A DNA stretch of 64,000 bases from Tardiphaga sp052076105 (GCF_052076105.1 NZ_CP197245.1:4898001-4962000), one strand, 5' to 3'; positions 51,502-60,466 are shown, counted from the first letter of the stretch. Numbers and translations are program-made. The notes: generated by a model not told the origin, from the letters alone.

Positions 51502-53073
51502 TTACGGCTTCTTCCACACACCCCAGGCGCGCGGTTTTTCGAGCGGCCACGACTCGTAATTCACGAGTTTCGGCGAGACCGCCTCGATCACGGGATAATA
51601 ATAAAGGCCGAGGATCGGCACTTCCTCCGCCATCTTGGCATGGAGCTGCTTCAGGAGCGCCTTGCGCTCGTCGAAGCTGGTGGTCGTGAGCGCCTTGAGA
51701 TAAAGCGCCTGCGCCTCCGCATCGTCCCATTGCGAGGTCGGCGCCTTGGCCTTGTTGCCGATGATGGTGCCATACATCAGCATCGGGTCGGCGCGGGAGG
51801 AATAGCCGAAGGACTGCAGCTGGAACTTGCCGCTCATCCAGTTCTCGAGCTGAGCGGCCCAGTCGATCACGTCGAGCTGCACGTTGAAGCCGGCGGCGTT
51901 GAGCATGGCCTGCACCACAACGGCATTCTCATACATGCCGATATAGCGCTTGTTGGTCTGCATCTTGATCGGCTCGCCCTTATAGCCGGCCTCCTTCAGC
52001 AGCTTCTTCGCGGCTTCCGGATCGTATTTCGGCCAGGCCTGGAACGACTTGTCGAAATAGGCCGAGGATTCCGCGACACCCGACGGATTGAACTCGGTGA
52101 GCCCGAGCAGTTTGGTTTCGGCCATTTCCTTGAAGTCGATCGCATGCGCCAGAGCGCGGCGAATCTTGACGTTCGACATCAGGGGATCGGAGGTCTGGAT
52201 CAGGATCGCCGACAGCGACAGGCCCGGCGCGGTCTTCACGATGGCGCCGCGCTTCTTCATCTCCTCGATGCGCGAGACCTGCAGATAGGTGACGATATCG
52301 ACCTGTCCGGCGAGCAGCGCGGTTTCCGCCGCTGTCTTGTCGGGAATGACGACGAAACGGACCTCGTCGAAATAGCTGGTGCGGTCGCCGCCGAAGCCAT
52401 CGCGCTTCTGCTTCGACGGGACATAGTCCACAAAGCGCTCCAGCGAGACATATTGCTCCTTGCGCCACTCCTTCAGCTTGAACGACCCGGAGCCGATGGC
52501 CGAATTGGCGATCCAGTTGCCGTCGGCATCGACATTCCTCGGGCTGGCGATCCAGAAATTGCAGACGATGTCGGCGAGCCGCACCAGAAACAGCGTATTC
52601 GGCTTGTCGAGAGTAAACACGACGGTGCCGTCGTCCGGCGCTTCCACCGACTCGACCTTCATGCCCCGCGAGCCATCGAAGCTCGCGGCACACACCCACG
52701 GTGCCCCCGACTTGGGAGCCGCCATGCGGCGCTCCCACAGCCACTTGACGTCGGCGGCCTTCACTCTGTCGCCGTTGTGATAGACCATGTTTTCACGCAG
52801 CTTGAAGCTGTAGGTCCTGCCGTCCGGCGAGACATCCCAGCTCTCGGCCGCCGCGGGGCCGATGGTCATGTCGTTTCGGTGTGCGACAAGCTGCTCATAG
52901 ATATGGTTGAGGACGTGATCGGTGAGATTGTCGCTGCGCGAGGCGTCGAGCGTGCGGATATCCGCCGTCATCACGATCCGCATCGTGCCACCGCGAATCG
53001 GCTCCTCGGCGGCGACCGCCCCCGCAAAAGCAAAGGCCGCAACAAGCACGGCGAAAGCTGATCTCATCCTCAT
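51502..53073 (-). CDS. Peptide/opine-type ABC transporter substrate-binding protein (SBP family 5)
   Basis: A 523-aa periplasmic protein. The signal peptide RSAFAVLVAAFAFAGAVAAE is followed by RGGTMRIVMTADIRTLDASR, the usual opening of family 5 binding proteins. Other marks are SFKLRENMVYHNGDRVKAADVKW and KIRRALAHAIDFKEMAE. The ATG at 53073 has GGAG 6 bases ahead. It is convergent with the permease/ATPase genes it most likely serves and is followed by a clear terminator. The ligand class includes peptides, glutathione, nickel chelates and opines; the specific ligand is unknown. Confidence 0.92.
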   Translation of the reverse strand: MRMRSAFAVLVAAFAFAGAVAAEEPIRGGTMRIVMTADIRTLDASRSDNLTDHVLNHIYEQLVAHRNDMTIGPAAAESWDVSPDGRTYSFKLRENMVYHNGDRVKAADVKWLWERRMAAPKSGAPWVCAASFDGSRGMKVESVEAPDDGTVVFTLDKPNTLFLVRLADIVCNFWIASPRNVDADGNWIANSAIGSGSFKLKEWRKEQYVSLERFVDYVPSKQKRDGFGGDRTSYFDEVRFVVIPDKTAAETALLAGQVDIVTYLQVSRIEEMKKRGAIVKTAPGLSLSAILIQTSDPLMSNVKIRRALAHAIDFKEMAETKLLGLTEFNPSGVAESSAYFDKSFQAWPKYDPEAAKKLLKEAGYKGEPIKMQTNKRYIGMYENAVVVQAMLNAAGFNVQLDVIDWAAQLENWMSGKFQLQSFGYSSRADPMLMYGTIIGNKAKAPTSQWDDAEAQALYLKALTTTSFDERKALLKQLHAKMAEEVPILGLYYYPVIEAVSPKLVNYESWPLEKPRAWGVWKKP

Positions 53074-53100
53074 GCGGTTCTCCAAATTACGTTGAAATAT

Positions 53101-54468
53101 TTACAGGTCAAAATGCCGTGCCGTCTCGTCGAGCGCGCGCTTGAGCTTGTCGACGATCTCGTCGATCTCGGCATGGGTGATGACCAGCGACGGACTGAGC
53201 ACGATGGACTGGCCGACCGCGCGGACGATCAAGCCCTGATTGTAGGAGGCTTCGCGGCAGAAGATGCCGGCGCCGTCCTCGACCGTGAAAATCTCGCGGG
53301 TGTCCTTGTCCCTGACCAGTTGCAGCGCCGCCAATGTGCCGATGCCGCGCACCTCGCCGACGATCGGATGCTGTTCGAACTGCGCCAGCGCCTGATGCAG
53401 ATAGGGACCGATATCGTCGCGCACGCGATCGACAAGGCATTCGCGTTCAATAATGTCGATATTGGCGAGCGCCACGGCGCAGGCAACGGGATGGCCCGAA
53501 TAGGTGTAGCCATGGGCCAGCAGGCCGCCGGCGCCGATGGTCTCGAACACCCGCTTGTTCATCGCCACCGCGGCAATGGGCAGATAGCCAGAGGAGAGGC
53601 CCTTGGCCATGGTCATCAGATCCGGCGTGATGCCATAGGCCTGCGCCCCGAACCATTCGCCGGTGCGGCCGAAGCCGCAGATCACTTCGTCCGCAATCAG
53701 CAGAACATCGTATTTGCGGCAGATGCGCTGGATTTCCGGCCAATAGGTCAAAGGCGGATCGATCACACCGCCGGCGCCCTGCACGGGTTCGCCGATAAAG
53801 GCCGCGACGTTCTCGGCTCCGAGTTCGAGGATCTTCTGCTCCAGCGCCTGCGCGGCCTGCAGCCCGAACTCCTCCTTGGTCAGCTCGCCGCCGAACATGT
53901 ACCAGTGCGGATGCTGGATATGCGCGAAACCGGGGAGCGTGCCCCCGTCCATGGCATGCATATGCGGCATTCCGCACAGGCTGGCAGCGGCCAGCGTGCT
54001 GCCATGATAGGCCATGGTGCGGCTGATGAAGGTGCGCTTGTTAGGCTTGCCCTGCAGTTTCCAGAAATAGCGCACCATGCGGACGATGGTGTCGTTGGCC
54101 TCGGAGCCGGACGAGGTGAACAGGAAGTGGTCGAGCCCTTCCGGCGTGAGCTGCGAGAGCTTGTGCGCGAGCTCCGTCATGGCCGGCGTCGTCGACTGGA
54201 AGTGGTTGCTGTAGAATGGCAGCTCCGCCATCTGCCGGGCGGCGGCATCCACCAGTTCCTGCCGGCCATAGCCGACATTCACGCACCACAGCCCGGCCAT
54301 CCCGTCGAGAAACCGGCGGCCGTCACTGTCCCAGATCTGGCAGCCCTCGCCACGCACAACGACGCGGGTCTTGCCGCCGGTGATCACGGCGGGATCGGTG
54401 AACGAATGGACGTGATGCGCGCCGTCGAGCGCCTGCCAATCGCCGGTTGTTCTTGTTGTATCGAGCAT
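53101..54468 (-). CDS. Class III (omega-amino acid) aminotransferase
   Basis: A 455-aa PLP enzyme of fold type I. Motifs: GRRFLDGMAGLWCVNVGYGR near the N-terminus, FTSSGSEANDTIVRMVRYFW for cofactor phosphate binding, AYHGSTLAA, the PLP-binding Asp in LLIADEVICGFGRTGEWFG and the Schiff-base Lys in MTMAKGLSSGYLP. The family moves terminal amino groups of omega-amino acids or diamines to pyruvate or 2-oxoglutarate. It lies 27 bases upstream of the binding-protein gene on the same strand, so uptake and deamination may be co-expressed. Confidence 0.92.
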   Translation of the reverse strand: MLDTTRTTGDWQALDGAHHVHSFTDPAVITGGKTRVVVRGEGCQIWDSDGRRFLDGMAGLWCVNVGYGRQELVDAAARQMAELPFYSNHFQSTTPAMTELAHKLSQLTPEGLDHFLFTSSGSEANDTIVRMVRYFWKLQGKPNKRTFISRTMAYHGSTLAAASLCGMPHMHAMDGGTLPGFAHIQHPHWYMFGGELTKEEFGLQAAQALEQKILELGAENVAAFIGEPVQGAGGVIDPPLTYWPEIQRICRKYDVLLIADEVICGFGRTGEWFGAQAYGITPDLMTMAKGLSSGYLPIAAVAMNKRVFETIGAGGLLAHGYTYSGHPVACAVALANIDIIERECLVDRVRDDIGPYLHQALAQFEQHPIVGEVRGIGTLAALQLVRDKDTREIFTVEDGAGIFCREASYNQGLIVRAVGQSIVLSPSLVITHAEIDEIVDKLKRALDETARHFDL

Positions 54469-54602
54469 CTTTTTCTCCGACGACGCCGGACAGCCACGAC
54501 AGGGCCAGCGTCAACGAAGGGATCATCGAATTGCCCGAGCGATTGTGGGAGATGCCAAACAGGGGGGCGGTGGTGCGCAGCGCGCACCGTGGGGGATGCT
54601 TA

Positions 54603-54883
54603 CCTCTCCCCGCTTGCGGGGAGAGGTCGAAGGCGAGCGAAGCGGAGCCTTCGGGTGAGGGGGAGTCACCACAGGCTCCGAGCGCGTGGAGAGGGGGGGG
54701 CGCCCCCCCCCCCCCCCCCCCCCCCCCGGGGGGGGGGCGCCCCCCCCCCCCCCCCCCCCCCCACCCCCCCCCCCCCCCCCCCCCCCCCTCACCACAGGCT
54801 CCGAGCGCGTGGAGAGTCCCCCTCACCCGCCCTCCACATGCTTCGCATGTGAAGGACGACCTCTCCCCGCAAGCGGGGAGAGG
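54603..54883. repeat. Duplicated CTCCCCG-family repeat region flanking a homopolymer tract
   Basis: Hairpins CCTCTCCCCGC/GCGGGGAGAGG lie at 54603-54626 and 54860-54883. Between them a 28-base segment starting TCACCACAGGCTCCGAGC occurs twice (about 54666-54693 and 54789-54816) on either side of the C/G homopolymer. There is no gene here; in 54469-54602 nothing else is seen. Confidence 0.8.
54693..54788. other. Extreme C/G homopolymer tract, probable assembly or sequencing artefact
   Basis: Apart from a single A at 54763 the 96 bases are only C and G. There are runs of 8 G, 25 C, 10 G, then 23 and 25 C, and the mirror-like GGGGCGCCCC occurs twice. Runs like this are hardly ever maintained in bacteria and resemble poly-G/poly-C read artefacts joined inside a collapsed repeat. 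The same 28-base repeat flanks it on both sides. Confidence 0.75.
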
Positions 54884-54905
54884 TTTAAGGGACGCGTCGC
54901 TGCAG

Positions 54906-55289
54906 CTAGTGAAAATCCGCCGGGGTCAGTTCGATCGGCTGGCCATGCGGCGTGCGATCGGCGGCGTGGTCCCAGGCATCGCGATAACGGTGCAGCGTAT
55001 CGGCCGTGGTCACGCCCTTCTCGGCGATCAGGTTTTCCAGCGTCGCCAGCCAGTGCCGGTAATAGGTCTCGCCGGTGTCGGCATCGCCGCCGGCCTGTGC
55101 GCGCTTGATCTCGGCTGCGAGCGCCGCAGCCCATTCCGTCCAGGTGAACACGCCGCGCTCATGCAGCGTCACGGCCATGGCGAAAGCCTGGGCCTCCCAC
55201 GGCTCGCGAAACACCGGCCCCTCGGCGTCACAGGGGATGCTCGGGATTTCGACCGTCGCACGGGTTGCAGCCTGGGTATTGGTCGTCAT
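54906..55289 (-). CDS. Nitrile hydratase accessory protein (orphan)
   Basis: A 127-aa protein related to the N-terminal half of nitrile hydratase beta subunit and to the P14K-type activator. It shows VFREPWEAQAFAMAVTLHERGVFTWTEWAAALAAEI, then GETYYRHWLATLENLIAEKG. Activators of this type load cobalt into nitrile hydratase or thiocyanate hydrolase alpha subunits. No alpha or beta subunit gene is in the window, which is unusual, as the usual order is alpha-beta-activator. It may serve an enzyme encoded elsewhere or be a remnant. It sits between the C/G tract and a divergent amidohydrolase gene. Confidence 0.85.
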   Translation of the reverse strand: MTTNTQAATRATVEIPSIPCDAEGPVFREPWEAQAFAMAVTLHERGVFTWTEWAAALAAEIKRAQAGGDADTGETYYRHWLATLENLIAEKGVTTADTLHRYRDAWDHAADRTPHGQPIELTPADFH

Positions 55290-55479
55290 CACACGAGCTC
55301 ACATCACTTGTTATCTGAACATGCTGCCAACATCGGAATCCATCACAGATGCCGCTGCAAGGCAATGTGCGGGGCAATGCTGAAACCGCGGGCTTGCATT
55401 GCCCAATGTGCAATCTTGCCGCGCGCGCGAATTTGCGTCATTCGCTGCGCGTGGCCAATTGACTGAAGGTGGAATGCAT

Positions 55480-57126
55480 ATGAACGAGCCGAGCCTGATC
55501 CTTACCGGAGGTCGCATTTTCTGCGGCCTCAACGAAGGCTTCGTCGAAGCGATCGCGATCAAGGACGGCCGCGTGCTGGCCACGGGCAGCGCCGAAACGA
55601 TCGCCGAGCTTGCCGGCCCGGAGACGCGCATCGTCGAACTCGCCGGCCGCACCGCCATCCCCGGCCTGAACGATGCGCATATGCATCTGCTGCCGCTCGG
55701 CCTGACCATGACCGAAATCAATCTGCGGCCGGAGACCGGCGCCAACTCGATTAGCGAAATCCTGCGTCGCGTCGCCGAGAAGGCCAAGACGGCCAAGCCC
55801 GGCGAATGGATCAACGGACGCGGCTACGACCATTACGAGCTCGCCGAAAAGCGACACCCCACCGCCGAAGAGCTCGATCAGGTTGCGCCGAACAATCCAG
55901 TCTATCTCAAGCGCACCTGCGGCCATGTCGCCGTGATCAACACGCAGGCGATGCGCGCGGCCGGCATCGGCCACAACACGCCGCAGCCCGATGGCGGCAT
56001 GATCGAACGCCGCGACAACAAGCTGACAGGCCTGCTCGCCGAACGCGCGCTGCGCCTGATCGTGGATGCCGCGCCGAAGCCGAGCGCCGAACGCCTGCGC
56101 GATGCGATCGACCGCGCCAGCCGATTCATGCTCGAGCAAGGCTTCACCAGCGTGATGGATGCTGCGGTCGGCATGACCGCGGGCATGGACGAGATCGATG
56201 CCTATGAGCACCTTGCCAAATCGAACACGCTGCCGATCCGCACCTGGGTCTGTATCTATGGCAACACCGACGGTATCGGCGATCAGGCACATGCCGCCGG
56301 TTATCGTTTCGGCCGCGAGGTCGGCATGCTGCGCTACGGCGCGATGAAAGTGTTCGGCGACGGCAGCGCCGGCGGCCTCACCGCCGCGATGTCCGAGCCC
56401 TATCTCGTGGGCGATCCCGATAACCGCGGCATCTTCTGCTACACCGACAAGGAAATGCACGACTATCTCGCGCATTATCATGGCCTCGGTTACCAGCTTG
56501 CCATCCACGCCATCGGCGATGCCGCCATCGAGCAGGTGCTGTCAGGGATCGAGAAGGCGGGTACGGCGGACAAACCGGTGCTCGGCCGCCGCCATCGCAT
56601 CGAGCATTGCGGCTTCCTGAGCGACAGCCAGATCGCACGCATGGCAGCCGCGGGCATCGACCCGGTTCCGCAGCCGGTCTTCATGTATGAATTCGGCGAT
56701 CTCTACATCACCAATCTCGGCCAGGCGCGCACCGATGTCGCCTATCCCATGCGCAAGTGGTTCGACGCCGGCCTGCATCCGGCCGCAAGCTCGGACGCGC
56801 CGGTCTCCACCACCGATCCGTTCAAGAACCTGTTCACGATGACGACGCGTATGTCGAACCGCCATACGGTGCTTGGCGAAGGACAAAAGCTGTCGATGGC
56901 GGAAGCGATCCACGCCTACACTTATTTCGGCGCCTATACGCAATTCGCCGAGGAGCGCGTCGGCCGTCTGGTGCCGGGTCAGCTCGCCGATATCGCCGTG
57001 CTCAGCCACGACGTCTTCACCTGCGCGCCCGAGGAAGTGGAGAAGGGCACCCGCTGCGATCTCACCATTCTCGGTGGCAACGTCGTCTTCGACAGGCTGG
57101 GTCAGGTCGCCGTCGCGGCGGAATAA
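55480..57126 (+). CDS. YtcJ-type amidohydrolase
   Basis: A 548-aa amidohydrolase-superfamily protein. It opens LILTGGRIFCGLNEGFVEAI and has the metal-binding HMH in LNDAHMHLLPL, KVFGDGSAGG with the usual bridging region, HAIGDAAIEQ, RIEHCGF and the final SSDAPVSTTDPF. The YtcJ/NfdA branch hydrolyses formamides or other amide bonds. The ATG at 55480 has GAAGGTGGA suitably spaced ahead. It is divergent from the nitrile hydratase accessory gene and followed by a hairpin. It may take part in amide breakdown with its neighbours; the substrate is unknown. Confidence 0.88.
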   Translation: MNEPSLILTGGRIFCGLNEGFVEAIAIKDGRVLATGSAETIAELAGPETRIVELAGRTAIPGLNDAHMHLLPLGLTMTEINLRPETGANSISEILRRVAEKAKTAKPGEWINGRGYDHYELAEKRHPTAEELDQVAPNNPVYLKRTCGHVAVINTQAMRAAGIGHNTPQPDGGMIERRDNKLTGLLAERALRLIVDAAPKPSAERLRDAIDRASRFMLEQGFTSVMDAAVGMTAGMDEIDAYEHLAKSNTLPIRTWVCIYGNTDGIGDQAHAAGYRFGREVGMLRYGAMKVFGDGSAGGLTAAMSEPYLVGDPDNRGIFCYTDKEMHDYLAHYHGLGYQLAIHAIGDAAIEQVLSGIEKAGTADKPVLGRRHRIEHCGFLSDSQIARMAAAGIDPVPQPVFMYEFGDLYITNLGQARTDVAYPMRKWFDAGLHPAASSDAPVSTTDPFKNLFTMTTRMSNRHTVLGEGQKLSMAEAIHAYTYFGAYTQFAEERVGRLVPGQLADIAVLSHDVFTCAPEEVEKGTRCDLTILGGNVVFDRLGQVAVAAE

Positions 57127-57137
57127 AGAGAGCGCGA

Positions 57138-57170
57138 GAAGCGGCGACCTTGCCGGGAGGTCGCCGCTTC
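57138..57170 (+). terminator. Hairpin after the YtcJ-type amidohydrolase gene
   Basis: GAAGCGGCGACC (57138-57149) and GGTCGCCGCTTC (57159-57170) form a perfect 12-bp stem with a 9-base loop, 11 bases after the stop. The T tract is weak (GTCTGT), but position and stability fit a terminator for this gene and the converging DUF3551 gene. Confidence 0.75.
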
Positions 57171-57239
57171 GTCTGTGCATAAATGTACCGTCGCCAAACG
57201 ACATGGCGACGGCCGCCGATTCAAAAGCGACGTAACGCC

Positions 57240-57458
57240 TTAACGGACGCGCTTGCGACAGGAAGCACCTGTGCCGCTGACCGCTGCACGGCATTGGTCG
57301 ATCGTGTCATAACTACAATCGGTGCCCCGCGACTGCGATTTGGCGCACCATGCCCTTCCCTTGGCTTCGCTCTGCGTGGTGACGAATACCATGCTTGCGC
57401 TCGCGACGATCGTGGAAGCAAGCAGGGACAATAGAAAACGCTTCTTCAGGTTCTGCAT
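57240..57458 (-). CDS. DUF3551-type small secreted protein (72 aa)
   Basis: A signal peptide (RFLLSLLASTIVASASMVFV) precedes a mature part with the Cys pattern of DUF3551 proteins: WCAKS, DCSYDTIDQCRAAVSG and ASCRKR. The four Cys residues probably form two disulphides. AGGAGG lies 7 bases before the ATG at 57458. The family is abundant in Bradyrhizobium relatives and has no known role. Confidence 0.82.
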   Translation of the reverse strand: MQNLKKRFLLSLLASTIVASASMVFVTTQSEAKGRAWCAKSQSRGTDCSYDTIDQCRAAVSGTGASCRKRVR

Positions 57459-57618
57459 CGCATCCTCCTTTTCAATCACGAAACAATGGATGAACCGATT
57501 GCGTGACGATATCGGGTATTGACCTGAGTCCGAGCCGCGGAACTACTCATGCGCCAACGGCGAAAGATCGCGATGCGCCGGAATGGTTATCGCAGCTGCG
57601 GCGGTGCAATCGTATCGC

Positions 57619-57903
57619 TTACCTGCAATAGCGATGCGATACCGGGTGGGATCTTCCGTGCGATGACCGAACCCAACAACGGCCATGGCGCCAGTAATAC
57701 CGGCTGTGCATATGCCGCCTCTGGCTCCCCACCACCGCTCCGGTGGCAGCGCCAATGGCCGCACCGCGTCGCCCGCCGACGGCGCCACCAATGATCGCAC
57801 CGGACACTGCGCCGCGTCCTGCTGCGCTTTGGGCAAGCGCATCCGCCAGCGGAACTACTGCAGACAGCGTGAGTAGAACGAGCAAGGTTGAGATCCGGCG
57901 CAT
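57619..57903 (-). CDS. Small secreted glycine-zipper protein (94 aa)
   Basis: A signal peptide (RRISTLLVLLTLSAVVPLADALAQ) is followed by a glycine-zipper helix, GAVSGAIIGGAVGGRRGAAIGAATGAVVGS, and a His/Arg/Tyr-rich tail (RYYWRHGRCW). Glycine zippers pack helices in membranes, and such proteins are typical of outer-membrane or envelope contexts. An overlapping frame in another register extends across this gene but lacks a signal peptide. The function is unknown. Confidence 0.75.
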   Translation of the reverse strand: MRRISTLLVLLTLSAVVPLADALAQSAAGRGAVSGAIIGGAVGGRRGAAIGAATGAVVGSQRRHMHSRYYWRHGRCWVRSSHGRSHPVSHRYCR

Positions 57904-58127
57904 GCGTAACTCCCTGACAATTGATGCTCTGTGGCCCCCTCACCTGTCCCAATTTGAAATGCACTTGCAGAGCCATAGCTATCGGGGAAAACCCTTGGCC
58001 GGTGCGCGTGACGCGCTCGGCGACCCTGCACGCCACCATCTGTAGCGGAACCAACGCCGACCGCATGTGCCAGCGCCTTACTAATTATTCACTGGGACGC
58101 GCCGCCCTTCCGAATTACTGGAGCGCG

Positions 58128-58331
58128 ATGCGATACTTTTTCCATATCCTGGACGGGCCGAAAGTTTTTCCCGATGAGGTCGGAAGCCGCCTTGCAAATC
58201 CGACGCTCGCGATCACGCAGGCACGGGCCCTTGCTACGGAATTGAGCAAGGCCGGCGCGCTTTGCAGGTCTCACCTGGTGTTTGTTCTCGACGAGAATGG
58301 CAACCGTATATTCGGATGCCGGGCCAACTGA
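58128..58331 (+). CDS. DUF6894-type small protein (67 aa)
   Basis: A 67-aa protein starting MRYFFHILDGPKVFPDEVG, then a helix (ITQARALATELSKAG) and a final VLDENGNRIFG strand. This YFFH..DG..DxxG pattern is that of the DUF6894 family common in Bradyrhizobium-type bacteria. TGGAG lies 6 bases before the ATG. The longer in-frame extension to 57921 crosses intergenic sequence and is not favoured. The role is unknown. Confidence 0.8.
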   Translation: MRYFFHILDGPKVFPDEVGSRLANPTLAITQARALATELSKAGALCRSHLVFVLDENGNRIFGCRAN

Positions 58332-58503
58332 CGGCTTCGTATATGGCTGCCGCCGTCTATACGGATCGTGACATCCGTCGAAGGAGTTGCCGCGTATCAG
58401 GGTAAAGCCCGATACCCGCTCGGGTGCTTTCCCCTATATCTCCTGTCGCGCTTCAAGTTTTCCGGGCTATCCTGCACCACATCGTCATTTACGGGGTTCG
58501 GTC

Positions 58504-59982
58504 GTGCGGGCCAGAATCTTCAGATTTGCAAAGATCCTGATGGCGTTTGTCGGCATCGCGCTGATGACGATCTTCGCTGTCCGCATCTACGATTCACAGC
58601 GAGGGCTGCCACTCGAGACATGGCATACTTACGTTCCGCATGAGCTCCATGCGAGCAAGCTGGATACTGCCGACTGGGCGCAATACATGGCGGCCGAGGC
58701 GGTGCTTTTCGACGAAGTCCGGCGCGAAGTATCGCAGAAGCTCGATGCGACAGAACGTGTGCCACCCAATCGGTATTTCGAAGGCAGCCCGGTCTATCCC
58801 CCGCATTTCGTGCAGGATTTCAACCGCTCCTTTGTGCTGGAGCCGAAGGGCAAGCCGATCGGAGCGGTCGTGCTCCTTCACGGCCTGACCGATTCCCCCT
58901 ACAGCCAACGCCATATTGCGCGCTTCTACCGCGATCAGGGCTTCCTGGCGATCGTACCAAGGCTGCCGGCACATGGCACGGTTCCAGCCGCTCTGACCGA
59001 CGTCGAATGGGAAGACTGGTTGGCTGCCACACGGCTGGCAGTGCGGGAAGTCAAGAAGCGTATGGATCCGTCTGTACCGCTGCATCTGGTGGGATTTTCC
59101 AATGGCGGTGCACTGGCCATCATGTATGCGCTGGATGCCATCGACGATGAAAAACTGTCGCGACCCGACCGCCTGATACTGATCTCGCCGATGGTCGGCA
59201 TCACCAGTTTTGCGCGCTTTGCCGGCCTCGCGGGATTTCCGGCAATTCTGCCCGCCTTCGCCAAGGCCGCATGGCTCGACATCGTGCCGGAGTTCAATCC
59301 CTTCAAGTACAATTCATTCCCGGTGAACGGCGCGCGTCAATCGCATCTTCTAACCAGGGCTCTGCAAAGAAGGCTCGCGCGCTATGCGGGTGAAGGCAGA
59401 CTGGGTCAGTTTCCACCCATCCTGACATTCCAGTCGCTGATGGATTTCACGGTGAGCACCCGGGCCATCGTCTCCGACCTTTATGCCCATCTGCCGGCCA
59501 ATGGGAGCGAACTCGTTCTGTTCGACGTCAACCGCACCGCCCGGTTTGGTCCCCTGCTCCGCACCAGCACCGATACCGCGCTGGCACGCATCGTACCCGC
59601 CGGCCCGCGGCGCTACCGCCTCGCCGTCATTACCAATTCCGGCGACAATAATGACGACGTGATCGAGCGCGTGACCGAGGCCGGCGCTTTCGCCGAGCAT
59701 TCTCGCCCGCTCGGCCTGAACTATCCACGCGGCTTCTACTCGCTATCGCATGTGGCGCTGCCATTTCCGGTCAGCGATTCCCTCTATGGAGTGGAGCCGG
59801 ACAAGTCCGAGGATTTTGGCGAGAATCTCGGGACCCTGGCGCCGCGCGGGGAACGCAATGTGCTGATCGCCAGCCTCGACTCGCTGATGCGGGCGTCATC
59901 AAACCCGTTCTTCCCCTATATGGTCGGCCGGATCGGCGAGAGCATTCTCGCCCCTGCAAAGACCGCCCCATCCACCCGGTAG
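58504..59982 (+). CDS. Membrane-anchored alpha/beta hydrolase
   Basis: About 492 aa from a GTG at 58504 (alternatives: ATG at 58540, or the open frame to 58387). An N-terminal helix (ILMAFVGIALMTIFAVRIY) anchors the protein, probably facing the periplasm. The hydrolase core has the oxyanion region VVLLHGLTDSPYS, the nucleophile elbow GFSNGG and a late SHVALPF segment that may carry the catalytic His. The central insertion (FARFAGLAGFPAILPAFAKAAW) may form a lid. It resembles carboxylesterase/monoacylglycerol-lipase-type hydrolases. The substrate is unknown. Confidence 0.85.
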   Translation: MRARIFRFAKILMAFVGIALMTIFAVRIYDSQRGLPLETWHTYVPHELHASKLDTADWAQYMAAEAVLFDEVRREVSQKLDATERVPPNRYFEGSPVYPPHFVQDFNRSFVLEPKGKPIGAVVLLHGLTDSPYSQRHIARFYRDQGFLAIVPRLPAHGTVPAALTDVEWEDWLAATRLAVREVKKRMDPSVPLHLVGFSNGGALAIMYALDAIDDEKLSRPDRLILISPMVGITSFARFAGLAGFPAILPAFAKAAWLDIVPEFNPFKYNSFPVNGARQSHLLTRALQRRLARYAGEGRLGQFPPILTFQSLMDFTVSTRAIVSDLYAHLPANGSELVLFDVNRTARFGPLLRTSTDTALARIVPAGPRRYRLAVITNSGDNNDDVIERVTEAGAFAEHSRPLGLNYPRGFYSLSHVALPFPVSDSLYGVEPDKSEDFGENLGTLAPRGERNVLIASLDSLMRASSNPFFPYMVGRIGESILAPAKTAPSTR

Positions 59983-59995
59983 AGCGATATCGGAC

Positions 59996-60376
59996 CTATC
60001 GGACCAGACCGGTCCTGAGGCGCGTATATTCCGCCTCTGTAATAGAGCCCGCCGATTTCAGGCGATCGAGTTTCTCGATCTCATCGGCAACACTGAATCC
60101 CACCGCCCGGCGCAAGTCGTCGCGAGCCTCCTTGGCCCGCTCGGCGTTCCGCTCAGCCATGCTGCGGCCGTGCACGAGCAGGTAAGCAAAGATGCCGATA
60201 TAGGGCAGGACAATGAGCAGTATCACCCAGCATACCTTGCCGATACCGGACACGTCATGGCGGCGAAACAAATCGCCGGTGATCACGATAAAGAGCCAGA
60301 ACCACAGCACGAACATGAACACTGCAAATACATCGGCCACGAAATTCGCGAATGTGAAGCCACCCTGAAACAGCAT
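59996..60376 (-). CDS. SHOCT-domain membrane protein (126 aa)
   Basis: Two helices, about residues 12-33 (VADVFAVFMFVLWFWLFIVI) and 46-68 (KVCWVILLIVLPYIGIFAYLL), match the phospholipase D N-terminal-type membrane module. A charged linker (RAKEARDDLRRAVG) follows. A C-terminal SHOCT motif, IEKLDRLKSAGSITEAEYTRLRTGLV, is complete. SHOCT motifs are short helical oligomerisation units. It is convergent with the alpha/beta hydrolase gene, 13 bases apart. Confidence 0.85.
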   Translation of the reverse strand: MLFQGGFTFANFVADVFAVFMFVLWFWLFIVITGDLFRRHDVSGIGKVCWVILLIVLPYIGIFAYLLVHGRSMAERNAERAKEARDDLRRAVGFSVADEIEKLDRLKSAGSITEAEYTRLRTGLVR

Positions 60377-60466
60377 GATCAGTCTCCATTCCGAAATTCG
60401 TTTGCGATCACCTTCGCCTCTGGACTCCCGATTCCGATGCCGGCGATGACCTATAATAAATACCGA

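Noticed and set aside
54323..55466. Open frames with Pro-, Gly- or Ala-rich stretches crossing the C/G tract
   Set aside because: Homopolymer-encoded repeats in a suspected assembly artefact, in several frames at once, with no ribosome site or family.
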